This document shows positions 22,694 to 35,286 of a DNA stretch of 64,000 bases, piece after piece (the first letter of the stretch is position 1; each line of letters begins with the position of its first letter). The notes under the pieces are model-generated. The model made no database searches, was not told where the DNA came from, and saw only the letters and a list, made by a program, of their open reading frames with translations. This DNA comes from Pelodera strongyloides (taxonomy: Eukaryota; Nematoda; Chromadorea; Rhabditida; Rhabditidae), in NCBI GenBank assembly GCA_036852015.1, contig JAANDG010000737.1, positions 1 to 64,000 on the forward strand. Direction: 5' to 3'. The position numbers were made by a program, and so were the translations under genes.

Positions 22694-24655
22694 GAATTAT
22701 GAATTACGCTTTCCTTTCGTCCGCTGCTAATCCATCGTTCAGCACAGTCCACTGTAGTACAGTACATGTTACATCTTTCCATTTGTCTACCGCAAACGCG
22801 TCCGCCCGATCCCAGCTCCCATGAAGACATCTGCAAAAAAAGAAGATAAAAACAACACTAGGCACTAGGCACAAATACTTCTCTTCATCCTAGGAACTAG
22901 GTCAAGTAAAAAGTTATTGATTATTATGATAATGCAGCAAATGAGAATATGAGAACCATCAGCTTCAAACTTATTATTCTCGCAATGGGGAATGAGCAGT
23001 CATATGCACAAAGACCGAAGGCTACGGAACTATCCAGTTTCATTCGAAATAGGCTGCTTACACCAATTACAGTTGAATATATGGAAATGGATTTACGGTG
23101 TAAGTACAAAATACTGATATAAAAGTTGAGGAGAGATAGAACCTGCCTGCAAACATCTTCCGTAAAGACAAGTTGATGTTATAAGTCTCGTGTCTCGCTC
23201 ATTCCTTGGTTGGACATGTACGGGTCACTAGTAGCACTAGTACGGGTCACGGGGTCACTGTTCCCTTTTCGACTTCCGAGTTCATTGACCTAGACAAATA
23301 TAGGAAAGTAAGTGCAGGTCCATAAATTAATTGCACATATACGAAGCAATAACTCTGTATTATCATTAGACTCACTTTCCTAATAGTGCATTTCGAGTTT
23401 TGTACGACAAAGAGTGGAAAAATGCAAATAAAGCGAAATACCGGCCGATTTTTGAAACGCATCGTGGACAGCTGAATTGTCACGTATTTATGTTGTCACG
23501 TATTTATGCTAATTTACTCGAACTTAGATAGCTTTTTTTATTCTAAACTATTTGCATTGGATGCATTCGAATGCTGGTCTACCCGATGTGTTTCAAAAAC
23601 CAGCCGGTATTTTGCTTTAACAAACTCTGCTTCTGCTATCAGTAACTCACTGCAGTATTGCAAAAAAAGAGCGATAATTTTGACAAGTATAATAATAATC
23701 AACTGATGCGCTCTAGGACTCTAGGTTCCGATCCAATGGGAACTACGCATGTCAAGCAAAATGTTAACTTGCTTTCAAAATAACGAAAAAAATGTCAATT
23801 AAAATAAATACTAACCAATTAATCAATGAAATTCTGTCCTTCTTGGCGTCCTGACAACGTCAACACAATGCCATTTGCTTGCATCGCCGTACATCTAGAT
23901 ATAATGCAATAAACAATACAGTTGTCCGTTTGTTAACAAATAGAAGCTTGATCTCCAAACAGTTTCCGTTTGGCCGACGCTAAAGGCGCGTTCGAGTTGG
24001 GAAAAGTTTGAAGAATTCCGGAAAAGTTCGGTTCAAGATGGAACATTTGCATAATTTTGGATAATGCTGAAAAGCAGGATATTCAGCTATGTTTGTCTGG
24101 GGTCTCTCATTTTGGCTGATCTCTAAACTTTTCTTGCGTTTCCAACTTGAACCAAGTTTTTCCGGAATTCTTCAAACTTTTCCCATCTTAAATGCGCCTT
24201 TAAACGAAGGATCCCTACCAAGAAACTACTGTTGAAATGAAGAAGTATCTTATCTCTGTAGTGCTGTTTTGCATAGATAGCAACGTTTCATAAATCGAAA
24301 GAGAAACACGTTATACCTCCGACTTACTGTTCAACTGAAACTACTCCTTGCAGCAGAATCTAGAAGTAGAGCTGGGGAGCTACCAAACCTGTATACTGAG
24401 AAAGCTTGCTAGTTGCAATTCGTCAATGACCAGAAACTATTGTACAAAGAACGTAACCTTGAAACCCATATAGCAAAGTTAAACACAGACAAAGTAATGC
24501 AACGAGCAACGGCTGACACTGACCCACTGCCATGAATAAGAGAATAGGACAAAGAAATACTGAACGCCAAACAAAAAAACGTCTTTAAAACATACCATAA
24601 TGTGCTTGTTCTGGAACGCTCCCATTTGTGGTTCAAGTTAAGCCACTCTGAAACA
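22694..24655 (-). other. Candidate minus-strand exons of a further family copy
   Basis: Three segments have good splice sites but no confirmed model. The first is 24655-24606 after GTTGTTTCAG, encoding WLNLNHKWERSRTSTL, before GTATGT. The second starts near 23893 after ATATCTAG. The third runs from about 22835 after TTTTTTGCAG to a stop near 22700 and in one frame encodes DVTCTVLQWTVLNDGL. That resembles the TCALVKAWIEAL block of gene A. Phases between them do not agree, so this may be a decayed paralog. I am not confident that any is expressed. Confidence 0.25.
23979..24203. mobile_element. 225-bp palindromic MITE (GGCGCGTTCGAG ends)
   Basis: AAAGGCGCGTTCGAGTTGGG is mirrored by CCCATCTTAAATGCGCCTTT. 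The inner arms TTTGAAGAATTCCGGAAAA and TTTTTCCGGAATTCTTCAAA pair. Confidence 0.75.
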
Positions 24656-25054
24656 ACAACTTGACAAAAGACAGGTAAAGTGGGAACGAAATAAACGCAT
24701 GAATACACGATAATAATTATAAGAAAACTTGAAATAAATAAAACGAATGGAGAACCGACGAGAATTCAGATCTCAAAATTGAAACTTGCTTGCACAATGC
24801 CTTTTTGACAAACCGATAAACTACGGTAGAAAAAGCGATGTTTAAAACACCAGAGAGAAAAGTAAACGACACTGAAGACAATCACAATGATTACCCCCTA
24901 AATAAATTCTATGAAGATATATGAATTCGTACTGTTAGTAAATAAGTGATGGTGGAAGTATCTTTTATAGCAGAGGAAACTTGTATGGTGTTCATAAAGT
25001 TAGTTTACATAAAACAGGCCCAACAACGAAACTCAAGAGTTGCGCGCGGCAACA

Positions 25055-25600
25055 GTTTGGGGGTGTTTCCCGCAAAAGAATTTGATGCGCGCCGCAAAAG
25101 TTTTTTCACCGACTCTGGTTGCCGTTTTGGTGCGGGAAACACCCCCAAACTGTTGCGGGAAACACCCCCAAACCGTTGCCGAAAAGGTGCGGAAACGGTG
25201 CGGGAAAAGTAGCAACTGCAAAAAGAAAGCAGCGTGTTGGATTCGAACCCTACACCCTTGTTAGATAATTTCTCTGAACAGCGCCTTAGACCACTCGGCC
25301 TCACAACACATGTGAGGTCTGTGCTTGCGGAAAAACATTAGTACAACAACTGCACTTACGGCAGATCCTCCGAGCGCTTTTAAAAACGTTGCCGAAAAGG
25401 TGCGGAAATGGTGCGGGGCGCAAGTTGCGCCCCGCACCATTTCCGCACCGTTTCCGCACCTTTTCGGGAAACAATTTGCGCGCCATTTCTATTCCGCGCG
25501 CATTTTGTTTCCCATTCCTTTGCGGCGCGCATTTTGTTTCCCGAAATGGTGCGGCGCGCAACTCATCGACTCTCAGTGAAATTCTATGCCAAAAACAAGT
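25055..25600 (-). repeat. tRNA-Leu-like SINE in GC-rich repeat, copy 1
   Basis: On the minus strand, GGCCGAGTGGTCTAAGGCGC (D arm with intact GCC/GGC stem) and GGGTTCGAATCC (B box) at 25300-25235 form a class II tRNA-like head. Both flanks (AGAATTTGATGCGCGC...GAAACACCCCC and TACGGCAGATCCTCCGAGCG) recur around a sister head at 39348-39412. The anticodon stem does not pair. Flanking GCGGAAACGGTGCGG-type units make nested hairpins. Confidence 0.65.
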
Positions 25601-25694
25601 AAATAACAAAACAAAATTTGGAGGCGAGGCGAGATTTTGCACGAGACCCATTTCGCTGCGTACTTGGCTGAATAACAAAGATATCACAATGTAA

Positions 25695-25870
25695 TCCCTG
25701 GCGCCAACCTGGCGCAGGTATGGCGAAGTCCCCGCGCACCTTTTTCTCAGATTTGGTGATATTTTCGGTCACTTTTCCCAATTTCGCCCAGCCTGCGCTA
25801 GGCTCTCGCCTGATTAGCGCGGCGCGGCACTTCCGCGCCAGGAGCTCGCCGCGCGCAACGCAAGTTTCAT
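25695..25870. repeat. GGCGC-rich inverted-repeat block
   Basis: Units such as CTGGCGCCAACCTGGCGCAGG and CCAGGAGCTCGCCGCGCG resemble the block at 21925-22090. No gene seen. Confidence 0.4.
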
Positions 25871-26104
25871 CAGTGCACACACGATAATTCACGCATAAAA
25901 AATTTATTGGAATCACACAAACATGGCCAGTTATGAATGTGAAAACAAAGCAAAACAATCTAAGGAAACCATCATTCAATGATTTGGAAAACAGTTACGA
26001 AGCAAAAACCGAACTGAAATCAAACACATGCTAGGTTAGACGCATAATAAATTTGCAAGGAAAACATCATAACATTGGAAAGGTGGAAAATGGTGATTAA
26101 CACG

Positions 26105-29100
26105 CTATATGTTAACAAGACCTTTGACGACACGACACAATAACACATTTGCGAGAATCAGGGTCAGAAAGAAATAGAGAGTGTTGTTCTCACAATCAGA
26201 CGAACACTAGAGGTGAAATTTACGTTCCTATTTGAACATTTCCTTAAAATTCTGCGATATATGCAAGATAAAGCCCGTAAATGTTATACTGCTCCTGTAT
26301 TTTACAGGTATATATGTGATAAATATATACATACTTACTTATCTGTAAACTGCTCCTCAATGCAGTAACTCATGATCACTGCACCACTTGTCGAGTCATC
26401 TGTATTTCTCTGCATTGACTGCATCCATGCTTTCACTTAATAGAATATCACTTACAATAGGTACACTAGCAAATATGAACGTAGATAAACAAAAGCCCGC
26501 GTATACATTACAAGTATTCACCACAAACTTTACTATTTAAAAATATATATCAAATACTAAGCATATATTGAAAACCTTATTATAATCTAAAATATTGGAA
26601 ATACACAATATAATATCAAATGACGTAACTGCATTGTGTGAAATGGCAGGTAGACAGACATTGAAAAGTTGATACATATCAATATTAATCGCACAATATA
26701 GAAATAAACAGGTAGACTAAAAGGTATTATTTACATTATAATAAATACAAAATGAATGCAGCCGGCGGCGCCCGCTTGGATTTTGGGTAGGTGTGAAAAT
26801 TAAATGATACACCTTTAACTATTTTTAATCGATGCAGCCAGTGTACGGTAGGCCAGTTGTTTTATTAATTCGAGGCAGTTTAGCCTTTGAGCGTGCTCCT
26901 GCCTCGGGGAGCAAACGAAATTTGTTGCAATTTTCGCATCTTGACCCTCATAGGTCATACTATCAATAGAAATTATAAAAAAAGGTGCAATTCGAGGTGA
27001 ACCTATCCCTTTAAGCTTCTTATGATTATGCAAAGCCTAGAGTTAAAAAAAGTTTGTTTATTGGGCAGTTTAGAGGGTCACGCCCATTTCAGATAACCCT
27101 TATTTTTGATCACTCCCTTTGATTCTCCATCTCAAATACAGTACACATCATAAGTATTCGGGCACCCAAAAACGTCTTTCTACTACTTTTGGAGGAAATC
27201 TAATACAGCCACTAAATCAAGAGTGCCCAGATGCATTTTATATCATCTAGCGGATTTCTCGTGCTTAAATACAATGTAGGTAATAGTTACGGAAATTTTA
27301 GTAAACTTACTTCGCAGTTCTTGGCTTGTGCACAGGTGATCTTGTAATCCGCAAGTTTTTCACTCAATACCTGCAAGCAAACCAGATCAGTGACACCCAT
27401 GGGATGCATATACGTATAATAGCGTTTTCTATAAGCAGTTTCTCCCCGTGAAAAGTGCACCGTGGCCGCTCATAAGCACTTTCACTTTCTATAGAAGAAA
27501 TATACGTATCGTAACCCGGTACTTTCCAAAAATTCAAACGATGCATGCAAATTAAAGGGCATATGTACCCTCTTTTTGAAGTTCAGATGTATTAATAGAA
27601 AGTGTTCCCAATTAAGGAAACAACAAGAAAAGTTGTGAAAAGTTTCCCAGTAAAAAGAAAATGAATTTCAAAGTTCACCTTTTCCATAGTAAACGCGTTT
27701 ACTGACACCCTGGCTTACCCGGCAGTTATGATGGAGCAAATTGCAACTTATATATGTAAATATCGGCAAATAGCGAGATTCAAGATACAGGGCATGCAAA
27801 TTCGAATTTATATACAGTCGCCTATTTAATGCGTGTCTGGTATGGGTATGGAAACGCCAGTGTTTTCGTGTTTTTTTTTGTGCATTTTGACTGCATACGT
27901 ATTCGCTTTAATGAGAATATTAGAATACCAGTCGGCTACCGCCGCCTGAGCGACTTTCCAATACTATGGCTGATACGCCGCAATGTTTCCTGGGCTATAT
28001 AAGTTGGGATCAAGGATTTCTGTCAAGAAAATGGTTGCAGTCTCGTTACTTTCCCTTTTGGAACCTATACCAATATCAAACACGGGCTATAATTTAGGTT
28101 TAGTGTGCCCGTTTATAAAACTGTTGACTATATTCCTCGTAAATTGTCTGCTAATGTTTGGACTATATCGTCGAAAACATTTCCAAAGCGTAAAAGCACA
28201 GGAATAAACGCGTGGATGATATACCGCAAGTTTCGCTAGGCTATATAACTTATTAGTAAACAAGTGATTTGCATAATATACTGAATTATGAAAGTTATAC
28301 AAAACCGAAAATTGAACAAACTGTTCAAATCACGCGTCTGAACCACAATTAAGTATATAGTGTTATGCCTACCGCGCCTAGCTAGCTACAGCAAGACGGC
28401 AAGCGCTGGGTTCACCTAGATATCACCTTTATACCTTTACTCTCATAATTCAAAAGAAAATTACACGGTAGTTTTGCTTATGCAAAGGGCCCCGATCATG
28501 GTGCAAACAAAAACAAGAAGTTCAACACTTAATACGATTACAAGAAATATGTGATAACAGTATAATGCATGCTAATGAAGTGTAAGGAAGCTTCACTTCG
28601 CAATATACATCCATTGGGCTTGGTTCGGCACAGTTCTTCTTAAACAAAGCGGCCACATTATTGGGATGCTGAAACACAAGATGCAATACGTAAGGAATAA
28701 AATGAAATAATGAATGAAACGAGTCAGTATCCTATTATATAATAATAATAATAATAATTTATTGACACATTATATAAAATATATAAGTGTGCATCATATA
28801 AAATGATGATGAGAAGGTTGGCAAATTAAGCCACATGCAACGATTGCTTGAGGTTCGTTTATAAGAAAAGAGTAACACCTTGCTACAAATCAATTACCAA
28901 TAAGATTAAGTGTTTCGCCATAGTTAAGATTTTTGAATTTTCGTGCATTACCTCAGGAAATAAAGCAATAACAATAAAGGATAGAGGATATAAAGGATAG
29001 ATGTAATTTGTCATCGTCATCATGTCGGAAACGAGATCCATCTTCGTTTCAAGGATTTGGAATAAGGTATAAGTAGTAAACTTTGCTTAAAGGATCGCAG

Positions 29101-32100
29101 CCACTTCAAAATCGTTTTTTTTTTCGAGTTTATTTGTATTTAGTAAAGAATACAGACAAATACTTTACCAAAACCCAATTATTTGAAATCAAACCCAGGG
29201 AGTGAACAGTGAACTACTAGACAAGCGGAGAGGGGAGTTACTAGAGTACCGCGGGATTACCAAACGTATGGGGACCATAACTTCCCAGTCAAGAGTATGT
29301 AAATTACTTCGGAAAATATATGCATATAAACTTTTTTTGCATATAATACATGCGCATATGCAGGCATCCCGGTACTTTTCACAATCCTACGGTCGACTAG
29401 TAACTCCGCTTCTCTAGTAGTTCGCTCCCTGGGTGAAGTACTCAAATAAGTTGACTTTGGTAGAATATTTTTCTCAACTTTTTCCTATATTCGATTATAC
29501 ACAAAAGTGACGAATTTGAAGTGAATGCCTTCCTTTAACTCCAAAATAAGCAAATTGAGTCTCAGTACCTTAATTATTAGGCAATACGTTTCAACGTTAT
29601 AAAATAAAATAAGCAACATGGATGGGAAATACTCACCCATTTAAATCTGAGCTGAACTCGTAACATGGCCATATATTCCGCTTCAACAAATTTGATTTGC
29701 TCTTGCATTTTCGTGGGACTGTTCAGCATATCTTCGATTTTCCTCAGCGCTTTCAACCAGTTTTCAGTAGTGCGGCATGCTTCGACTATTTCTTTCGCCC
29801 CTTTTTTCTTCATCGTGTCCAAGCAAACATATTGTAACAGCTGTAAGCAATCAATCAAACAATACGAGGCTCAAAAGCAAATGAACTGCATGTTCAGTAA
29901 CAGGACAACATTATACCTCGAATATGGGGTCACTGGGATCGGAAGCGTATTGTTCCATAATCTTGATGAATACTAGAGGAAACCGTTCAGCTGAAAAAAC
30001 AACAACAGTTCTAACCATAAGATGGGACAATACCGCCGCTGTTATATATGTGGCTAATTGTTTACTGGTAGACAATAAGATTGAATACCTCCTGACACAC
30101 GAAAAATGGATAAAAAGCAATCGGTGCATAACGTTAAAGCGAACTGCCGGCCGGTTTTTGAAATGCACAGTGCTTAGCTGAAGTTTTCCGTATTTAATAA
30201 ATTCAGCTTGATTTTTTATTCTAATTTATGGACATTTGCATAAGCTGCATAGGTATGATGATGCAAGAGCACAAAAAGCGACAGGTATTTCTCTTTAAAT
30301 TTCCCGCGGGCCACCAAGTTGTTTTTCCTCAATTAAAAAAAAATAATAATTATACCATTTTCTGTGGCGGACACTACAAGTGTTCTTGTAAGTAAGTAAC
30401 ATGATTTTGGGAATTTTGAACTGGCGTAGTGCGTGCAGTTTTTATTCAGTGCCTGAAAAAAGTTTGTATGTTTGCTGGTGAAATAATGCAGTAAAACCAC
30501 GAAATTATTCGGAAAGGATGTTTTTCGATGCAGAAGTTGATAATTCAAGACTTACATCAAATAGAGGCGTAAAATGCCGAGTCCCGAGCGCGCACGTACT
30601 GGCTAGCAAAATAGTGGTCGGAACTGAAACACTGTTTTTTTTACGCAGTGGACACATCAATAAAGGACCAATCCATTCACAGGAGCTTGCCAGCGATTGT
30701 CTATTGAGTTCCACGCATCTAGGTTCTTTAAAGCGAAATGCTAGCCCCTTTGGAAATTTGCATATGATAAGCAAATCATATGTATCCTATGCTAATTTTG
30801 CGCGATAGCCGTGGACGATCGTACAAAATTAGCATAGGATACATAGGATTTGCTTATCATATGCAAATTTTCCAAAGGGGCTAGCAGTTCGCTTTAAAGG
30901 GATCGGTTTACCTGAAATTGTCTCTTTTTTATTTATTTATTTATTAAATAACACCACAGGGTGTGCATCACAATTCTTCTATTTCTTTTTTATTTCTTTT
31001 TCTATTTTCTATTTTCTATTTCTTTATTTTCGACTTGGGATAATAAAAATTTGGAATACAAAAAGTAGTATTCTATTTCAATACTCACGAAGATATTGGG
31101 TGATAAAGTGGTGAATTGTTCGGTCTGGAATATTGTCCTGCCTTGTTTGTATAGGACAATTACCCTTTTTTTGCACTCCGGACCGATCAATCCACCACTT
31201 TATCACCTAATATCTTCGTTAGTATTGAAATAGAACACTACTTTTTGTATTCCAAATTTTTATTATCCCTTACAGAAAAAAAAGAAACTAAAAAAGAGAC
31301 AATTTCAGGTGAACCGGTACCTTCAAGGCGGTATAACGACCGGAACTGAACCATATGCCAGACGCTGTGTTGCAATCTATTGTGTGCAAACGGTGCTTGG
31401 CCCACGTATGCTTCAAAAATTGACCGATTTTTCGCTTATACCAATATACATACTCGCATTGCTGCGGATGTTCAATTAAGTGAAGTATTTGAAAGGATTC
31501 GTTTCCATATTCATGATACGATAGTGCTAGTAAATTTTGCGCGTCATAAGCATCCGGGCACCCTAAAATTTAGCCCTAGTTTGCGAAAAAAAGCACTTTT
31601 TGAGAAAATCAACTTTCCTACCATATAGGGGATGGCCCTAGATACAGAAAAATTCAACAAAAAATCTCAGTTTTCAGGCAAATTAGGATACAAACCCCCC
31701 CTAAACCGCGGCGTCATAAATATTGAGACAAGGGCCAAAGAAGGCCAATCTAGTTTGGAGGAAATATAAATCGAGCTTGCTCAAAAATGCAAACAAAATG
31801 ATTTTCCTCATAAAGCATATTTTTATTTTTATTTTAGGTGTACTCCGAAGGAAGTTATGGCGTCTTTAAGTTTGGCAAATGCGAGCTCTGTAATATTTCT
31901 TTTTATCTTTGGTGAATATCTATATATGCAATGCATCTTTTCGTATTTTATCTTTGAACTTCTTCTTTGAACTACCTTTACTACTTTGAACTTAAAAAAA
32001 AAGTTAGTGGTTGCACTAGATTTCCTCCAAACCTGGCCGGATACTTATGACGCGCACTTTATTAAAAGAGTTGAAGTCGGTTAGGCTCACCGCTCAGTTT

Positions 32101-32656
32101 TTGGTATGTATAATTATAATTTCCTGTAAAATAACAATCAATACAAAAAGATTCCAATGATTAGTCCGGCTTCCAAGCACGTTAACCCAATAGTAGCAAC
32201 TACAGTCGCGCCTTGATTTGGAAACGGTGCTACTGAATGTGATATAAATTTATATCGGGTGTAGTGCATTTATCAGAAGGGTGATGTCCTCCATAAGGGA
32301 TGGCGTCAGGAAGTATAATTAAAGAATAAACTTTGCAAGCCCACAAGTTTCACTTAAAAGTGCAAACTTACGAATGTTTGGGCACGTAACAGAAATTTGC
32401 AATAGTCCCTCCGCACTCTCCCTGCTGGGGTTATCAACAAATCGGAGCTAAGGAAGTTGACATCAATATTACGAACGAATAACCTACGTCAAGGCACAGA
32501 AATGAAAATTAGACATTTAAATGCTCAGCTAAGAGACACATGATACATGCACAGTCGCATACAGGCACAGACACACATAGACAGCAACACAAACGCACGC
32601 ACGAACGCACGAACGCACGCCATACACACTCACACACATACAGACACACACACCCA

Positions 32657-32695
<39 letters not shown>

Positions 32696-32758
32696 CATAC
32701 ACTAACACATACACACACCCACGCCATACACTAACACATACACACACATACACACACC

Positions 32759-32808
<50 letters not shown>

Positions 32809-32975
32809 CATTATCAACGCGCTGCCTGCATGCAAAGATACAATAAAAGGAAACATTCTGTTTACGGGCTCACCACTTTAGAATTGGTTCTTTCGCAAAC
32901 TTCAGAGTTTTTTGCAGACGACGCAAAAGTAGAACCAAACAACGACACCAATAGCACACGCAGCAACGGAAACAT
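26105..32975 (-). CDS. Gene C: anchored cysteine-rich family member
   Basis: Family not recognised. Exons (minus): 32975-32874 signal peptide MFPLLRVLLVSLFGSTFASS then EVCERTNSKV, donor GTGAGC; 29990-29917 (74 nt, ERFPLVFIKIM...SDPIFE); 29840-29637 (68 codons, LLQYVCLDTM..., ACRTTENWLKAL..., LRFKW|GTGAGT); 28668-28597 (24 codons, HPNNVAALFKKNC...DVYCE|GTGAAG); 27370-27311 (20 codons, VLSEKLADYKITC...NCE|GTAAGT); 26206-26105 (CSSDCENN, hydrophobic LYFFLTLILANVLLC, short tail, TAG). All these junctions agree in phase except exon 1 to the 74-nt exon, which needs one more exon like gene D exon 2; I could not place it (candidate near 30590-30720). A strong acceptor TTTTTCAG lies just upstream of the start; ATG 32984 is an in-frame alternative. 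Eight-cysteine ectodomain plus a C-terminal anchor predicts a surface protein. Confidence 0.75.
26339..26418 (-). other. Possible cassette exon inside last intron of gene C
   Basis: An open 80-nt segment with acceptor GATGCAG and donor GTAAGT, encoding SMQRNTDDSTSGAVIMSY and CIEEQFTD. The bases just upstream (GTGAAAGCATGGAT) equal the VKAW codons of gene A, so it may be a relic of another exon 4. It starts phase 0 but ends phase 2, so it cannot sit in the gene C model as built. Confidence 0.3.
26806..27017. mobile_element. One-ended GGTTCACC-family element, copy b
   Basis: Ends AGGTGAACCTATCCCTTTAA. The body is the reverse complement of 21389-21600. It lies between exon 6 and the last exon of gene C. 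Confidence 0.6.
27552..27911. mobile_element. 360-bp TTAA MITE, GGGCATATGTACC family, copy 2
   Basis: TTAA at both ends. The body matches 15428-15792 (GAAAAGTTTCCCAGTAAAAAG, CCATAGTAAACGCGTT). A Helitron-like 3' end (minus strand, CTGG|T at 27928) abuts its right side. Confidence 0.8.
29090..29538. mobile_element. 449-bp TTAA palindrome, CAGCCACTTC family
   Basis: TTAAAGGATCGCAGCCACTTC to GAAGTGAATGCCTTCCTTTAA. The arms GTGAACTACTAGACAAGCGGAG and CTCCGCTTCTCTAGTAGTTCGC pair. Copy of 4014-4670, inside a gene C intron. Confidence 0.8.
30133..30298. mobile_element. CCGGC-family MITE in gene C intron
   Basis: GTTAAAGCGAACTGCCGGCCGGTTTTT at the left and GACAGGTATTTCTCTTTAAA at the right are degenerate termini of the eight-copy family. 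Confidence 0.6.
30728..30897. mobile_element. 170-bp TTAA palindrome (GCTAGCCCCTTTGG), copy 1
   Basis: TTAAAGCGAAATGCTAGCCCC is mirrored by GGGGCTAGCAGTTCGCTTTAA. The centre is GCGATAGCCGTGGACGATCG. Sister copy at 54641-54811. It shares its right TTAA with the element starting at 30894. Confidence 0.85.
30894..31326. mobile_element. 433-bp TTAA palindrome, GGTTCACC family
   Basis: Left TTAAAGGGATCGGTTTACCTG and right CAGGTGAACCGGTACCTTCAA. The inner arms (GGATAATAAAAATTTGGAAT, GATATTGGGTGATAAAGTGG) match the elements at 51198 and 54120. Confidence 0.8.
31538..32060. mobile_element. Tc1-like non-autonomous element, degraded
   Basis: GCGCGTCATAAGCATCCGGGCACCC at the left is inverted at the right as CCGGATACTTATGACGCGC. 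The interior (CTCCGAAGGAAGTTATGGCG, GGAGGAAAT) matches the fuller element at 49770-50601. Confidence 0.5.
32560..32806. repeat. CA-rich and (AT)n microsatellites
   Basis: An ACACAC/CATACA tract (to about 32760) followed by a pure (AT)n run at 32765-32804. It lies just downstream of gene C exon 1 in its first intron. Confidence 0.95.
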
Positions 32976-33699
32976 GCTTTCCATACAAGCTGAAAAAGGG
33001 TGTTAATAATACAAAGACAGAAATGCTTCAGAACCATTCAAATAGTAAACTGGAGTGAACTTTCTCAACTTGACTTTTGGATTTGCTATGCGGCATTTAT
33101 TTGCATAAATATAAATTTGATGTTTTGACGGTTGGTGTACGTTGCAAATAATTTCACCTCATTTCTGACACGGAGAGAATGTTATGTGGTAGGAACCACC
33201 AACTAACGCTGACCCAGGGTGAGGATTAGAGATTTTTCTCTACGTTACGCTCCGGGAAAAGTTACACTTTTCTCTACGCTACACTCCAAGAAAAACTATG
33301 TTTGTGGTACGCCATATCACTTGTGGTAAGATACCCAATGAGCGAGCGAGGGTAGAGCGAGGGGTTTATTCACACACGTATAACGCGAAAATGGTTGAAC
33401 AAGGCTTAGTCGACTTAAACACTTATTTCCTCCTTGACCTCTTCCAAGCTTATTTCCTTGTTCCTTATCGTAGCTACCACATTGATGACATACTTCCTGT
33501 CTTAGGTCCGTCTTGTTCGCGCCTGTCCGTGCCTTTCTGAAAATGATATACCGGCAGAACCCAAAGTAACTGACAATCGAACAAGAAAAACAAACTACAC
33601 TGATAGTTACGAGACTTAATAACGCAGATGAACCTGAATATTAATAAGTACTTGTATAGTATTAAGTATTATAGAACGGTAGTAGATGTGTATCTCTGT

Positions 33700-35278
33700 A
33701 AACAAACTCGTAGAGTCTGCACGATGACTACACAACTTTGTCCGAAGTATTTATTATACACAAAAGGACAACGGACAATACACATAGGACAACGACAGGG
33801 TTTGAGTGCATGATCCAAGGAGCATTCAGGGGCGCCAGGCTCTCTGTTGAATCTCTTTCGATGCCGGGGGAATCCATCCACTCTGCGACACTGGCGAACA
33901 CCACCACTTACGTCCACGATGTCCAACGACCACTACGGATCGAAGGGGAAATAGTAGTTTTGGACGGTTCTACAAAACCGTGATCAGACTTAACGGCTCT
34001 GTCAGACCGTGGGCAGTTTAGGGATAACGCTGCCAACCTTAGGGTATTAACCGGTACCGAGCCGTGATGGAACGCCATAGAGTTCAGCCCGAAGGCCTCT
34101 CCCCAAGTGTAGCCACAACTCTCTGCTGTAACCTAGAGTTTATATCTATTAGAAACACATGCTAATTAGCTAATTAGTGAATCAATTGATCATCTATCTT
34201 CAACTATAGACATGCATATAATTCAGCCGATACGTAACAGTTGCAACGATAGTCGCAATATTTGAACTTGGTATAGCTCAACGATAGCAACAACTTTTGA
34301 ACTTGGTATAGCTCAACGATAGCAACAACAACAGTGCTCGAATCGATTTATTATATAGAGAGGACTCTATATCGGGTATAAGCGTATTTGTCCAAGGAGA
34401 GTCCAAGGGCCACCAGGGCTCGCTGTCAGACCTCTTTCGATGCCGGGGTTTCCAACCACACTGCGACACTGGAGCACGCCACCACAGTAGTCCACGAAGA
34501 AGACCTACGACCCTACGGATCGAAGGAAGAAACGAGCAGTTTGGGACGGTCTGCTAACCGTATGCCAGATAGCCGGTCTGGAACCGTAGGCAGTTTGAGG
34601 TAGTCTGCCAACCGTATTCGGTATTAACGGTACCGCCCCGTGTAGACGCCTTCGGACAATATACCTACAGGCTTAGCTCTCGCTTCGCCCTTCAGTTGTT
34701 GTCCTGTCACGGTCGCCATAAACAAACTCGTAGAGTCTGCACGATGACTACACAACTTTGTCCGAAGTATTTATTATACACAAAAGGACAACGGACAATA
34801 CACATAGGACAACGACAGGGTTTGAGTGCATGATCCAAGGAGCATTCAGGGGCGCCAGGCTCTCTGCTGAATCTCTTTCGATGCCGGGGGAATCCATCCA
34901 CTCTGCGACACTGGCGAACACCACCACTTACGTCCACGATGTCCAACGACCACTACGGATCGAAGGGGAAATAGTAGTTTTGGACGGTTCTACAAAACCG
35001 TGATCAGACTTAACGGCTCTGTCAGACCGTGGGCAGTTTAGGGATAACGCTGCCAACCTTAGGGTATTAACCGGTACCGAGCCGTGATGGAACGCCATAG
35101 AGTTCAGCCCGAAGGCCTCTCCCCAAGTGTAGCCACAACTCTCTGCTGTAACCTAGAGTTTATATCTATTAGAAACACATGCTAATTAGCTAATTAGTGA
35201 ATCAATTGATCATCTATCTTCAACTATAGACATGCATATAATTCAGCCGATACGTTACAGTTGCAACGATAGTCGCAA
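33700..35278. repeat. Three LTR-like tandem units
   Basis: Unit 1 (33700-34258) and unit 3 (34720-35278) are direct repeats about 560 bp long with only a few differences. A diverged, shorter unit 2 (about 34330-34715) lies between them and shares CTCTTTCGATGCCGGGG and CTACGGATCGAAGG. A 38-bp repeat (GAACTTGGTATAGCTCAACG) occurs twice at 34264-34330. The paired long direct repeats suggest LTRs, but there is no internal coding region, and no clear TG...CA boundary was found. They sit just upstream of gene C. Confidence 0.65.
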
Positions 35279-35286
35279 CACTCTGG

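Noticed and set aside
22940..23109. Minus-strand frame with FGLCAYDCSFPIARII
   Set aside because: It has a hydrophobic, cysteine-containing sequence, but no acceptor-donor pair keeps it open in a phase compatible with neighbours.
30541..30730. Candidate missing exon 2 of gene C (SLASSCEWIGPLLMCPL or VPTTILLASTCALGTRHF)
   Set aside because: Splice sites exist (GTTTCAG, GTAAGT), but none of the frames gives the required phase 0 start and phase 1 end.
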